64,000 nucleotides of DNA from assembly GCF_002117935.1 (NCBI RefSeq), contig NZ_BDJE01000009.1, forward strand, positions 48,778 through 112,777, in the 5' to 3' direction. Under the pieces are notes generated by a model that saw only the letters and a list, made by a program, of their open reading frames with translations, made no database searches and was not told the DNA's origin. Each line of letters begins with the position of its first letter. The stretch's first letter is position 1. Made by a program: the position numbers and the translations under genes. Shown one piece after another: positions 8,210 to 16,798 of the stretch. The stretch is from Nocardioides sp. PD653-B2 (GTDB lineage: Bacteria; Actinomycetota; Actinomycetes; Propionibacteriales; Nocardioidaceae).

Positions 8210-8586
8210 CGCCGCCGGCGGGCGCGCGGGGCAGCAGCACCGAGGAGTGGCAGCCCGTCTGTCGGGTCGCCGAGCTCGAGGTCGAGCGCGGGGCGACCGC
8301 CCTGGTGCACGGGCAGGCGCTCGCGATCTTCCGCACTCCCGACGACCGGGTCTACGCGCTGGGCAACCACGACCCGTTCTCGAAGACGTCGGTCATCGCC
8401 CGCGGGATCGTCGGGACCCGGGGCGGCGTCCCCTTCGTCGCGTCACCGATGCACAAGCACGCGTTCGACCTGCGCAGCGGCAGGTGCCTGGACGACGACC
8501 ACGTGTCGATCCCGGTCTACGACGTCCGGATCGTCGAGGGCGTGGTGCTCGTCGGGCACCGGCGTGTCGAGACCGGGTGGGTCTAG
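8206..8586 (+). CDS. nirD: NirD-type nitrite reductase small subunit (orphan)
   Basis: A 126-residue protein of the NirD branch of the Rieske fold. It has [22 protein letters not shown], the NirD hallmark [40 protein letters not shown] and a terminal [15 protein letters not shown]. As in NirD proteins generally, the Cys/His ligands of a true Rieske 2Fe-2S cluster are not present in CxH/CxxH form, so it is a structural subunit. Its usual partner, the large sirohaem subunit NirB, is not in the neighbourhood. Start choice: ATG 8206 gives the full fold; translation is probably coupled to the 11-codon leader. The stop overlaps ispF (convergent) by four bases. Confidence 0.8.
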   Translation: MTPPAGARGSSTEEWQPVCRVAELEVERGATALVHGQALAIFRTPDDRVYALGNHDPFSKTSVIARGIVGTRGGVPFVASPMHKHAFDLRSGRCLDDDHVSIPVYDVRIVEGVVLVGHRRVETGWV

Positions 8587-9065
8587 ACGGCGAGGTGGAC
8601 GAGCGCGGTGGCGATCGCGGCGACACCCTCACCGCGGCCGGTGAGGCCCAGGCCGTCGGTGGTCGTCGCGGACACCGACACCGGCGCACCCACGGCGGCG
8701 GAGAGCGCGGCCTCGGCCTCGGCGCGGCGCGGCCCGAGGCGCGGCCGGTTGCCGATCACCTGGACGGCGACGTTGCCGATCTCGAAGCCGGCGGCGCGGA
8801 CGCGGGTGGCGGTCTCCGCCAGCAGCGCCGCACCGGACGCACCGGCCCAGGCCGGGTCCGACGTACCGAAGTTCGAGCCGAGGTCGCCCAGGCCCGCCGC
8901 CGACAGCAGCGCGTCGCACGCGGCGTGCGCCGCCACGTCGGCGTCGGAGTGACCCTCGAGACCCTGCGGCTCGTCGGGCCAGGACAGGCCCGCCAGGTGC
9001 AGGGGAGCACCGTCGACCAGACGGTGGACGTCGGTTCCGATGCCGATGCGGGGTGGCTGCTGCAC
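8583..9065 (-). CDS. ispF: 2-C-methyl-D-erythritol 2,4-cyclodiphosphate synthase
   Basis: A 160-residue trimeric enzyme of the MEP pathway converting CDP-ME-2-phosphate to the cyclic diphosphate with release of CMP. Signature parts: [11 protein letters not shown] (metal ligands Asp and His), [19 protein letters not shown] (second His ligand and the HSDADV family motif), [21 protein letters not shown], and the C-terminal [25 protein letters not shown] chose the GTG at 9065; a TTG at 9089 would add eight residues that look non-conserved. It diverges from the molybdenum oxidoreductase gene across about 30 bases. Confidence 0.94.
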   Translation of the reverse strand: MQQPPRIGIGTDVHRLVDGAPLHLAGLSWPDEPQGLEGHSDADVAAHAACDALLSAAGLGDLGSNFGTSDPAWAGASGAALLAETATRVRAAGFEIGNVAVQVIGNRPRLGPRRAEAEAALSAAVGAPVSVSATTTDGLGLTGRGEGVAAIATALVHLAV

Positions 9066-9096
9066 ACGAGGATCATGCCTGAGCCACAATCACTCG

Positions 9097-10671
9097 GTGA
9101 GAACCTCCCGCGGTGCGTGGTCGCTGGCCGGCCTCGTCGCCGGATTCGCGGGCCTGGCCGCGAGCTACTTCGTCGCGATGGCGATGACCATCCGCGACGC
9201 GCCGCTGGTCGCCGTCGCCGAGCGGGTGATCCGCCTGACCCCCGGCGGCATCGCCGAGCGGGCGATCCGGATCCTGGGGCACCACGACAAGACGGTCCTG
9301 CAGCTCGTGATCTTCATGCTCTGCGGGGTGCTCTTCGCCTGGGCCGGCCGGCTCGCCCGCCGGACCTGGTGGGCGCCCACCGTCGTCTTCGCGGTGCTCG
9401 CCGTGGTCGGGGGTGTGGCCGTGTGGTTCCAGCACGGCGCCACGACGCTCGACCTGCTGCCGGTCGCGGTCGGGTTCGCGACCTGGCTGGTCTGCCTGTC
9501 CCTGCTCACCGAGCCGCTGCGCCGTCACGAGCTGGCCCTCGAGGCCGCCCCCGACGACCTGGACCCGTCCCATGCGGACCATCCGGACCACACCCGGCGC
9601 AGCTTCCTCCTGCGCGCCGGCGCGATGGTCGTCGCCGGTGCCGTGCTCGGCGTCGTCGGCCGCGCGGTCGGGCGGGGGCGCCGACACGTGGAGGAGACCC
9701 GGCGGCTGCTGCGGCTGCCCGGGGTGACGCCGCCCGAGGTGCCGGTCGGCGTGCGGGTCGGCGTCAAGGGGGTCTCGCCGTGGATGACCCCGAACGACGA
9801 CTTCTACCGGATCGACACCGCGATCGTGGTGCCGACGATCGAGCCGGCCGACTGGGCGCTGCGCATCCACGGCATGGTCGACCGCGAGGTCGTGGTGACC
9901 TACCAGCAGCTGATCGCCCGCGAGATGACCGAGGCCTGGGTCACCTTGAACTGCGTCTCCAACGAGGTGGGCGGCGACCTGATCGGCAACGCCTGGTGGA
10001 GCGGCGTGCGGATCGCGAGCCTGCTCGAGCTGGCCGGGGTCCAGCCCGGCGCGGACGCCGTGCTCCAGACCTCCTCCGACGGGTGGACCTGCGGGACGCC
10101 GCTGAGCGCCCTCGCCGACACCGAGCGCGACGCGCTGCTCGCCGTGGCCATGAACGGCCAACCACTGCCGATCGACCACGGCTTCCCGGTGCGCACCGTC
10201 GTCCCCGGGCTCTTCGGCTACGTCTCCGCGTGCAAGTGGGTCGTGGAGATGAAGGTGACCCGGTTCGCCGACATCGAGGCGTACTGGACCGGCGAGGGCT
10301 GGTCCGAGAGGGGCCCGGTCAAGTTGTCGTCGCGGGTCGACGTGCCTCGCGACGGGACCGAGGTGCCGGCCGGGATCGTGACCGTCGCCGGCGTCGCCTG
10401 GGCGCAGCACACCGGCATCGAGGGCGTCGAGATCGCCCTGGACGGCGAGGCGTGGCGCCCGGCGCGCATCGCCGCGGTGCCGAACGAGGACACCTGGGTG
10501 CAGTGGGCCGCGGCCCTCGACGTCGGGCCCGGCGATCACACCGTCAAGGTGCGCGCCACCGACCGGTCCGGGCTCGTGCAGACCGGCGTCATCCGTGAGG
10601 TCGTCCCCGACGGTGCCACGGGCTGGCACACCATCGGCTTCACCGCGAAGGAGCAGGACACCGATGGGTGA
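9097..10671 (+). CDS. membrane-anchored molybdopterin (sulfite oxidase-type) oxidoreductase
   Basis: A 524-residue protein. Four hydrophobic helices lie in about the first 140 residues; then comes a twin-arginine-like RRSFLLRAGAMVVAGAVLG segment, then a sulfite-oxidase-fold Mo domain (about 230-420) and an Ig-like dimerisation domain (about 425-515, with GVAWAQHTGIEGVEIALDG). The Mo-coordinating cysteine is Cys286 in LNCVSNEVGG. Further family features are SPWMTPNDDFYRID, WSGVRIASLLELAGV, DHGFPVRTVVPGLFGYVSACKWV and KLSSRVDVP. It probably acts outside the membrane on an unknown substrate; the family includes sulfite and sulfoxide-reducing enzymes. The GTG at 9097 was chosen because the membrane segments begin straight after. 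It overlaps the following SDR gene. Confidence 0.85.
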   Translation: MRTSRGAWSLAGLVAGFAGLAASYFVAMAMTIRDAPLVAVAERVIRLTPGGIAERAIRILGHHDKTVLQLVIFMLCGVLFAWAGRLARRTWWAPTVVFAVLAVVGGVAVWFQHGATTLDLLPVAVGFATWLVCLSLLTEPLRRHELALEAAPDDLDPSHADHPDHTRRSFLLRAGAMVVAGAVLGVVGRAVGRGRRHVEETRRLLRLPGVTPPEVPVGVRVGVKGVSPWMTPNDDFYRIDTAIVVPTIEPADWALRIHGMVDREVVVTYQQLIAREMTEAWVTLNCVSNEVGGDLIGNAWWSGVRIASLLELAGVQPGADAVLQTSSDGWTCGTPLSALADTERDALLAVAMNGQPLPIDHGFPVRTVVPGLFGYVSACKWVVEMKVTRFADIEAYWTGEGWSERGPVKLSSRVDVPRDGTEVPAGIVTVAGVAWAQHTGIEGVEIALDGEAWRPARIAAVPNEDTWVQWAAALDVGPGDHTVKVRATDRSGLVQTGVIREVVPDGATGWHTIGFTAKEQDTDG

Positions 10672-11443
10672 CTTCACCGACAAGCAGGGCGCCGCGCTCG
10701 TCGTGGGCGGCAGCGGCGGCCTCGGGCTCGCAGTCACCCGGATGCTGGCCCGCCGAGGGTCCGACGTGGCGCTGACCTACCGCTCCCGCCCCGAGGCCGG
10801 TGCGGCCGCGGTCGAGGCCGCCCGCGAGTGGGGCCGGCACGCGTCGTCGTACGCCCTCGACCTGGGCTCGGAGTCCGCGGCCGACGCCGCCGCGGCGGTC
10901 GTGGCCCGGGTCGTCGAGACGTACGGCGGCCTGCACACGCTTGTCTACGCGGCGGGGCCGCACGTCGCGATGTTGCACCTCTCGAACGTCGCGCCCGCGA
11001 CCATGGCGGCCCAGCTCGCGGTCGACGCGGTCGGCTTCTTCGCGGCCGTGCACCCGGCGCTGCCCGCCCTGCGCCAGGCGCAGGGGTCGGTGGTCGCGAT
11101 CACGACCGCCGCCACCGCCCGGTTCCCGACCCGCGACGGCCTGTCCTCGGTGCCGAAGTCCGCGGTCGAGGCGATCGTGCGCGCGCTCGCCGCCGAGGAG
11201 GGGCGCTTCGGCGTGCGGGTCAACGCGGTCGGCCCGGGCATGCTCACCGACGGCATGGCGGCCCGGCTGATCTCGTCGGGCGAGCTGTCCGACGAGGCGC
11301 TCGCGATCACCCGCGCCAACATCGCGCTGCGCCGGTTCGGCAACGCCCACGACATCGCCGAGGCCGTCTGCTTCCTCGCCTCCGACCGGGCCGGCTTCAT
11401 CTCCGGCCAGAAGCTGGACGTCGACGGCGGCTACTCGGTCTAG
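10664..11443 (+). CDS. SDR-fold protein without the canonical catalytic Tyr
   Basis: A 259-residue Rossmann protein with the cofactor loop VVGGSGGLGLAVTRML, an Arg after beta-2 (TYRSRPEAG) suggesting NADP(H), and the C-terminal GFISGQKLDVDGGYSV typical of SDRs. The usual YxxxK is replaced: the segment reads GLSSVPKSAVEAI, so the Lys is kept but the residue four before it is Ser. The upstream catalytic Ser position reads AITTAAT. No Tyr sits at the FabI spacing (seven before the Lys) either. It may be inactive as a classical dehydrogenase or use another mechanism. It starts inside the last codons of the molybdenum oxidoreductase gene (8-base overlap), so the two are coupled. Confidence 0.85.
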   Translation: MGDFTDKQGAALVVGGSGGLGLAVTRMLARRGSDVALTYRSRPEAGAAAVEAAREWGRHASSYALDLGSESAADAAAAVVARVVETYGGLHTLVYAAGPHVAMLHLSNVAPATMAAQLAVDAVGFFAAVHPALPALRQAQGSVVAITTAATARFPTRDGLSSVPKSAVEAIVRALAAEEGRFGVRVNAVGPGMLTDGMAARLISSGELSDEALAITRANIALRRFGNAHDIAEAVCFLASDRAGFISGQKLDVDGGYSV

Positions 11444-11453
11444 CGCGTCTCCG

Positions 11454-12665
11454 CTACCAGTTCGCGTGGGTGCCGCCCGGGAGGGGGTGGGCGTCGTCGG
11501 TGATGACGTAGACCGTGCCGCCGGAGGCGGGGATCCAGGCGTCCTCGAACTCGCCGCGGTCGTAGGTGCGCCGCACGCCGGCGCGGCGGGCCGCCGCCGG
11601 GTCGTTGACCACCACGTCGCCGGAGGCGGTGAAGCCGACGATCACCAGCAGGTGGCCGTGGGTCGACGAGATCGGGGCGCCGGAGAGCTCTCCGGGGCCG
11701 AACGCGATCGAGGCGACCAGCGGGATGCCGGCGGCGATGAACCGCTCGGCCTCCCGCAGCGACCGGAGCCGGGTGACGAACGCGTGCCCCGCGAGCGGCG
11801 CGGCGTACGCCGTGTTGAACGGCCAGTTGCCGGTGCCCTCGTAGTCGGCGTCGTAGGTCATCCGCGCGGCGTGGTCGACCCACGGGTCGACGTGGCCGGG
11901 CGTCACCCAGGCGTACGCCGAGGCGGGCGGCAGCGCGTCGTAGTAGCCGAGCACCATCGAGGTGGAGGTCGGCGAGCACCACGCCTCGCCGCCACCGCCG
12001 TACTGCGCGTAGTCGCCGTTGTGCACCATCTGCGAGTAGCGCGGCACGTCCAGCACGACGCCGCGGGCCACGCCCGGCTTCGAGGTCGCCACGTCGTCGA
12101 CGTCGGGCAGCAGGGAGGCCATCGCGCCGACGGTGTCGACGGACGGCGATGCGGAGGTGGCGCCGGCGGGCCGCACGAGCGAGACCCGCAGCTGGTACGA
12201 CGTCACGCCGTCCGGCACGACCCACGTGTCGACGTTGACCGAGGCGAGGTCGTCGGCCTGCCCCGAGCTCGTCGTACGGCGGAGGTGGCGGTCGCCCGCG
12301 GCCCAGCGCGCGAGCGTGTCCCAGCTCGACGTCGCGGACCCGGAGCGGCCGCGCACCTCGACCCGCACCCAGCTCGCGCCGGGGGTCCGCGCCGACCACG
12401 ACGCGACCAGCCGGGTGAGCGCGAACCCCGGCGCGGTCCAGGGTGAGACCCACCGCCCCGTGTCGGACCCGGAGGCCAGCACCAGTCGGCCGGAGGCGAC
12501 CCGCGCGCCGTCGAGCGTGCCGCCGCGCAGCTCGCCGGCGGAGTCCCACTGCACGTAGCTGATCCGGCGGGCCGGCGCGGCCTCGGCGGGCGCGGCGTGG
12601 ACAGCGGGCGCGAGGGCGGCGCAGAGCATGATCGGGGTGACGATCGTGGATGTCAGTCGGCGCAC
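11454..12665 (-). CDS. secreted C39-like (papain-fold) peptidase
   Basis: A 403-residue exported protein. A signal peptide (VRRLTSTIVTPIMLCAALAPAVHAA, shown here to 19: VRRLTSTIVTPIMLCAALA) is followed by an N-terminal beta-rich domain (about 35-190) with VQWDSAGELRGGTLDGA and GRWVSPWTAPGF. The C-terminal peptidase_C39_2 domain (about 205-400) has the catalytic Cys in GGEAWCSPTSTSMVLGYY, the His in STHGHLLVIVGF and the Asp in VVNDPAA. This architecture is common in Nocardioides and Streptomyces; the role is probably extracellular proteolysis or wall-associated processing. The GTG at 12665 was chosen; a TTG two codons upstream is possible. It is convergent with the SDR gene and divergent from cysS. 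Confidence 0.85.
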   Translation of the reverse strand: MRRLTSTIVTPIMLCAALAPAVHAAPAEAAPARRISYVQWDSAGELRGGTLDGARVASGRLVLASGSDTGRWVSPWTAPGFALTRLVASWSARTPGASWVRVEVRGRSGSATSSWDTLARWAAGDRHLRRTTSSGQADDLASVNVDTWVVPDGVTSYQLRVSLVRPAGATSASPSVDTVGAMASLLPDVDDVATSKPGVARGVVLDVPRYSQMVHNGDYAQYGGGGEAWCSPTSTSMVLGYYDALPPASAYAWVTPGHVDPWVDHAARMTYDADYEGTGNWPFNTAYAAPLAGHAFVTRLRSLREAERFIAAGIPLVASIAFGPGELSGAPISSTHGHLLVIVGFTASGDVVVNDPAAARRAGVRRTYDRGEFEDAWIPASGGTVYVITDDAHPLPGGTHANW

Positions 12666-12675
12666 CCACAAACCC

Positions 12676-12681
12676 TAGACT
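12676..12681 (+). promoter_or_regulatory. cysS -10 element of a leaderless promoter
   Basis: TAGACT is followed by six bases and then the cysS GTG, with no room for a separate leader. This supports the start at 12688 and a leaderless transcript. The element sits inside a 22-base gap shared with the divergent peptidase gene. Confidence 0.5.
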
Positions 12682-12687
12682 TGGTGG

Positions 12688-14097
12688 GTGACCTTCAGGC
12701 TGTACGACACTGCGACCCGCGAAGTCCGTGACTTCGTTCCCCTCGAGGAGGGGAAGGCGGGCATCTACGTGTGCGGCCTGACGGTCCAGTCGGAGCCGCA
12801 CGTCGGCCACGTCCGCTCGGGCGTCAACTTCGACGTGCTCCAGCGCTGGCTGCGCCACCGCGGCTACGACGTGACCTTCATCCGCAACGTCACCGACATC
12901 GACGACAAGATCCTGGCCAAGGCCGCCGAGCAGGGCCGGCCCTGGTACAACCTCGCCTACGCGATGCACCGCGAGCTCGACCGGGCCTACGCCGCGCTCA
13001 ACGTCGCGCCGCCGACCTACGAGCCCGGGGCCACCGGCCACATCCCGGAGATGGTCGAGCTGATCACCGCGCTCATCGCGCGCGGTCACGCGTACGCCGC
13101 AGAGGACGGCTCGGGCGACGTCTACTTCGACGTGCGCTCCTGGCCGCAGTACGGCGAGCTGACCCACCAGAAGATCGACGACATGGAGGCGGCCGAAGTG
13201 GCCGCCGATCCCCATTCAGCGGCCAGGAAGCGCGACCCCCGCGACTTCGCGCTGTGGAAGGGCTGGAAGAAGGATTCCGAGCCGGAGACGGCTGCGTGGC
13301 CCAGCCCCTGGGGTCCCGGCAGGCCCGGCTGGCACATCGAGTGCTCCGCGATGGCGAGCAAGTACCTGGGCCCGGCGTTCGACATCCACGGCGGCGGCGT
13401 CGACCTGCGCTTCCCCCACCACGAGAACGAGCAGGCGCAGTCCCGCGCGGCCGGCCACCCGTTCGCGTCGTACTGGATGCACAACGCGTGGATCACGACC
13501 TCCGGCGAGAAGATGAGCAAGTCGCTCGGCAACTCGCTCACGATCCCCAACGTGCTCAAGGACTTCCGCGGCATCGAGCTGCGCTTCTACCTGGTGGCCG
13601 CCCACTACCGCAGCCACGTCGAGTTCAGCTTCGAGGCGCTGGAGGAGTCGGCCGTCGGCTTCCGCCGCATCGAGAGCTTCCTCGAGCGGGTCGGCGCCGT
13701 CGAGGCGGGCGACGTCCCGCAGACCTTCACCGACGCGATGAACGACGACCTCGGCACCCCCGCCGCCGTCGCCGTCCTGTACGACGCGGTCCGCGAGGGC
13801 AACAAGCGTGACGAGGCCGGCGCCCGCGAGCAGGCGAGCGCCGTGGTCGCGATGCTCGACGTGCTCGGCCTCAACCCCGCCGACCCCGCGTGGGGTCCGG
13901 CCTCCAGCAACGACCAGCAGCTGACCGACGCCGTGGACGTGCTCGTCCGCGGCCTGCTCGAGCAGCGTGCCCAGGCGCGCGCGAACAAGGACTTCGCCGC
14001 CGCCGACGCGATCCGCGACCAGATCAAGGCCGCCGGCATCGCGATCACCGACACCCCCGATGGACCCGCGTGGTCCCTGGAAGCAGGCAAGAAGTAA
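12688..14097 (+). CDS. cysS: cysteine--tRNA ligase
   Basis: A 469-residue class I aminoacyl-tRNA synthetase. The zinc-binding Cys is in [16 protein letters not shown], where HVGH is the HIGH motif. [24 protein letters not shown] (second Zn Cys) and [14 protein letters not shown] (Zn His/Glu) follow, then the KMSKS loop [10 protein letters not shown]. The C-terminal helical domain ends in [18 protein letters not shown], typical of CysRS. Separate homology to the mycothiol ligase MshC is excluded by the full length and the DALR-type C-terminus. The stop overlaps the rlmB start (TAATG). The position after ispF and before rlmB is conserved in actinobacteria. Confidence 0.96.
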   Translation: MTFRLYDTATREVRDFVPLEEGKAGIYVCGLTVQSEPHVGHVRSGVNFDVLQRWLRHRGYDVTFIRNVTDIDDKILAKAAEQGRPWYNLAYAMHRELDRAYAALNVAPPTYEPGATGHIPEMVELITALIARGHAYAAEDGSGDVYFDVRSWPQYGELTHQKIDDMEAAEVAADPHSAARKRDPRDFALWKGWKKDSEPETAAWPSPWGPGRPGWHIECSAMASKYLGPAFDIHGGGVDLRFPHHENEQAQSRAAGHPFASYWMHNAWITTSGEKMSKSLGNSLTIPNVLKDFRGIELRFYLVAAHYRSHVEFSFEALEESAVGFRRIESFLERVGAVEAGDVPQTFTDAMNDDLGTPAAVAVLYDAVREGNKRDEAGAREQASAVVAMLDVLGLNPADPAWGPASSNDQQLTDAVDVLVRGLLEQRAQARANKDFAAADAIRDQIKAAGIAITDTPDGPAWSLEAGKK

Positions 14098-15047
14098 TGC
14101 CAGGCAATTCGAAGCGCAAGGGCGCCATCAAGAAGTCCGGCAAGGGCAACCCCACCGCCGGCTCCGGTGGCCGCGTCAAGCGCGGGCTCGAGGGCCGCGG
14201 CCCGACGCCGAAGGCGACCGAGCGCGAGTACCACAAGGCGCACAAGGCGGCGCACCGCGTCGACAAGTCCGCCGCCGCGCGCCCGAAGAAGCGGCGCACG
14301 GGCAGCACCGACGCCGAGTGGATCGCCGGGCGCAACTCCGTCGTCGAGGCGCTCCGCGAGGGCGTGCCGATCAACGGCGTGTACGTCGCCGAGGGCGCCG
14401 AGCGCGACGGGCGGCTGCGTGAGGCGTTCGCCCTCGCTGCCGACCGCGGGATCAGCCTGCTCGAGGTGACCCGCAACGAGCTCGACCGGATGACGTCCGG
14501 TGCCGTGCACCAGGGCCTGGCCGCGCGGATCCCGTCGTACGAGTACGCGCACGCCGACGACCTGATCGACATCGCGGCCGCCAACAACGAGAAGCCGCTG
14601 ATCGTGGTCCTCGACCAGGTGACCGACCCGCGCAACCTCGGCGCCATCGTCCGCAGTGCCGCCGGCTTCGGCGCGCACGGCGTGGTCATCCCCGAGCGTC
14701 GCGCGGCCGGCATGACCGCGTCCGCCTGGAAGACCAGCGCCGGTGCCGCGGCCCGGATCCCGGTCGCGCAGACGGTCAACCTGGTGCGCCAGCTCAAGGC
14801 CTACCAGGACGCCGGCTGCATGGTCGTCGGCCTCGCCGCCGACGGCGACGTGTCGCTACCCGACTTCGAGCTCGCCGACGGACCGCTCGTCCTGGTGGTC
14901 GGCTCCGAGGGCAACGGCCTGTCGCGCCTGGTCGCCGAGACCTGTGACCAGCTGCTCTCGATCCCGATGGCCAACCAGCTCGAGTCGCTCAACGCCGGAG
15001 TGGCCGCGTCCGTGACGCTCTACGCGATCTCCGAGGCGCGCCGCTGA
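14097..15047 (+). CDS. rlmB: 23S rRNA (guanosine-2'-O-)-methyltransferase RlmB (SpoU family)
   Basis: A 316-residue SpoU/TrmH-family enzyme that methylates the 2'-O of G2251 in 23S rRNA (E. coli numbering). About 75 N-terminal residues are strongly basic (KRKGAIKKSGKGNPTAGSGG), an extension usual in actinobacteria. The substrate-binding domain starts at WIAGRNSVVEALREGVPI. The knotted SAM domain has motif 1 VVLDQVTDPRNLGAIVRSAAGFGA, motif 2 PLVLVVGSEGNGLSRL and motif 3 IPMANQLESLNAGVAASVTLY; the Asn-Arg and Ser-Leu-Asn parts are catalytic or knot residues. The start codon overlaps the cysS stop by one base. Confidence 0.94.
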   Translation: MPGNSKRKGAIKKSGKGNPTAGSGGRVKRGLEGRGPTPKATEREYHKAHKAAHRVDKSAAARPKKRRTGSTDAEWIAGRNSVVEALREGVPINGVYVAEGAERDGRLREAFALAADRGISLLEVTRNELDRMTSGAVHQGLAARIPSYEYAHADDLIDIAAANNEKPLIVVLDQVTDPRNLGAIVRSAAGFGAHGVVIPERRAAGMTASAWKTSAGAAARIPVAQTVNLVRQLKAYQDAGCMVVGLAADGDVSLPDFELADGPLVLVVGSEGNGLSRLVAETCDQLLSIPMANQLESLNAGVAASVTLYAISEARR

Positions 15048-16549
15048 TCGACCGACGGCGAGGCATCCGGATCCTGGCGTACGTCGGGGTCTGGCTGGGC
15101 TGCGCCCTCGTGGTCGGGCTGTTCCTCTTCCTGACCAGCAGCCGCTCGATCGTGCTGGCGAGCCACGACGCCGTGGTCCGGCCGAACTTCACCGGGCAGG
15201 CCGTCCTCCACACCGGCCCGGTGCTGCCCGACATCCGCGTCGGCGCCCCCGGTGCCATCGGCGTCGACATCCGGCTCGGCAAGACCGACGCCGCGTCGAC
15301 CGACGAGCTGGTGAAGCGCTACGCGTTCATCGCCGGTGAGCCCGAGAGCCAGATCGCGAAGGTCACCGACGCGGTGCGCGCGATGGCGCTCGACGCCGCG
15401 CTCCGCGGCGCGATCGTCGGGCTCCTCCCGGTGCTGATCTGGCTCCTCGTCGGCCCGGCCCGGCGCCGCGAGGTGGCCCGCCGCGTCGACCTGCCCCGGG
15501 GGATCGCTGCCGCGCTCGTGGTGGTCCTGCTCGGGGTCGGGCTCTGGCAGCCGTGGAGCTCGGGCGACGACGCGGTCGAGGCGGAGCGCGACTGGATGCC
15601 GCTCGCGGACTTCCTCGGCCCCGAGGTGCCGCTGCCCGACGAGCTCGACGGGATCGAGGTCCGCGGCGACGTCACGACCGCGCAGACCCGGCGGCTGATC
15701 GAGAGCGCGATCGACACCTATGACAAGAGCAAGACCTTCTATGCCGACTCCGCCGACCTGGCCGCCTCCCTCGACCTGCGCGAGCCGGAGGAGGGCGACA
15801 CCGTCGTCGCGTTCGTGTCCGACCGGCACGACAACATCGGCATGGACTCCGTCGCCCGGAGCATCGCCGACGCGGCGGGCGCGACGGCCGTCTTCGACGG
15901 GGGCGACGACACCTCGGCCGGCAAGAACTGGGAGGCCTTCTCCCTCGACTCGGTGACCAACGCCTTCGAGGACCTGGACCGGTGGGCCGTCGCCGGCAAC
16001 CACGACCACGGCGACTTCGTGCACTCCTACCTCGGCGACCACGGCTGGACGATGCTCGACGGCGAGGTCGTCGACGGTCCGGGCGGGACGACGCTCCTCG
16101 GTGTCGACGACCCCCGCTCGAGCGGTCTCGGGAGCTGGCGTGACGAGACGGGTCTCAGCTTCGACGAGGTCGGCGCCCGGCTCGCCGACGTGGCCTGCGC
16201 GGCCGACGAACGGGTCACCACGATGCTCGTCCACGACGCGAACCTCGGCCAGCAGGCCCTCGATCGCGGTTGCGTGGACCTGGTCCTCGGCGGCCACCTG
16301 CACGTCCGGGTCGGGCCCGTCCGGGTCGTCGGCGAGGACGGGCAGGCCGGCTACCGCTACACGACCGGGACGACGGGCGGCGCGGCGTACGCCATCGCGA
16401 TCGGCAGCAAGCCGCGGCGCGACGCCGACGTCAGCCTGGTGACCTACCGCGACGGCCGGCCCGCGGGCATCCAGTGGGTCACCCTGCGGACCAACGGCGT
16501 CTTCGTCGTCGGCGACTACGTGCCGCTGAGCTACCCCGACCGGTCCTGA
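15044..16549 (+). CDS. membrane-anchored metallophosphoesterase
   Basis: A calcineurin-like phosphoesterase domain (about 270-500) shows FVSDRHDNIGMDSV, DGGDDT, AVAGNHDHGDF (the GNHD signature), TTMLVHDAN and LVLGGHLHVRVG (GGHLH). Two membrane helices precede it (about residues 8-32 and 125-175). The frame has no ATG, GTG or TTG before 15110, yet the codons from 15044 encode LIDRRRGIRILAYVGVWLG, i.e. a basic stop-transfer start and the first half of helix 1. I therefore infer a CTG start at 15044 overlapping the rlmB stop. The canonical alternative is GTG 15110, which would cut the helix in half. Substrate unknown. Confidence 0.8.
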   Translation: MIDRRRGIRILAYVGVWLGCALVVGLFLFLTSSRSIVLASHDAVVRPNFTGQAVLHTGPVLPDIRVGAPGAIGVDIRLGKTDAASTDELVKRYAFIAGEPESQIAKVTDAVRAMALDAALRGAIVGLLPVLIWLLVGPARRREVARRVDLPRGIAAALVVVLLGVGLWQPWSSGDDAVEAERDWMPLADFLGPEVPLPDELDGIEVRGDVTTAQTRRLIESAIDTYDKSKTFYADSADLAASLDLREPEEGDTVVAFVSDRHDNIGMDSVARSIADAAGATAVFDGGDDTSAGKNWEAFSLDSVTNAFEDLDRWAVAGNHDHGDFVHSYLGDHGWTMLDGEVVDGPGGTTLLGVDDPRSSGLGSWRDETGLSFDEVGARLADVACAADERVTTMLVHDANLGQQALDRGCVDLVLGGHLHVRVGPVRVVGEDGQAGYRYTTGTTGGAAYAIAIGSKPRRDADVSLVTYRDGRPAGIQWVTLRTNGVFVVGDYVPLSYPDRS

Positions 16550-16568
16550 CCGGTTGGTGGGACGCCTC

Positions 16569-16660
16569 CGGGTTTCACCGGTTGACCGCCAGAACCCGCA
16601 CGACACGCCGTCGCTGACCGGCGTGTCGTGCGGGGATCGGCGGCTGACCGGTGAAACCCG
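16569..16660. repeat. nested intergenic palindrome (92 bp)
   Basis: Outer arms CGGGTTTCACCGGT (16569-16582) and ACCGGTGAAACCCG (16647-16660) are perfect inverted repeats. They enclose a second perfect pair, GCACGACACGCCG (16598-16610) and CGGCGTGTCGTGC (16619-16631). A cruciform or double-stem RNA is possible. It follows the phosphoesterase stop and could terminate transcription, but the nested arms look like a small mobile or REP-type unit. Confidence 0.6.
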
Positions 16661-16765
16661 CAGCCGCGCGCCCAGGCAGCGGCCCGTCCTCGGGCTGGGC
16701 AAGACCACCGGCTGAACCGCCCGTGGCGTGCGTCACCTTCCCGGACCTGCCTCGTTGACCAGAAC

Positions 16766-16779
16766 TGGTACACGTTCTA
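16766..16779. promoter_or_regulatory. KstR-type operator upstream of the ABC receptor gene
   Basis: TGGTACACGTTCTA fits TnnAACnnGTTnnA at seven of the eight fixed positions (AAC reads TAC). It lies 20 bases upstream of the receptor gene's Shine-Dalgarno GGTGGAGG, i.e. across the likely promoter. Related sites occur at 18311, 30269 and 33202. Confidence 0.5.
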
Positions 16780-16798
16780 GTTATCGGTGGAGGGTCTC

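Noticed and set aside
7152..10598. An 1148-codon frame on the plus strand across ispD, nirD, ispF and the molybdenum oxidoreductase
   Set aside because: It passes through four well-defined genes in other frames and has shadow-type composition.
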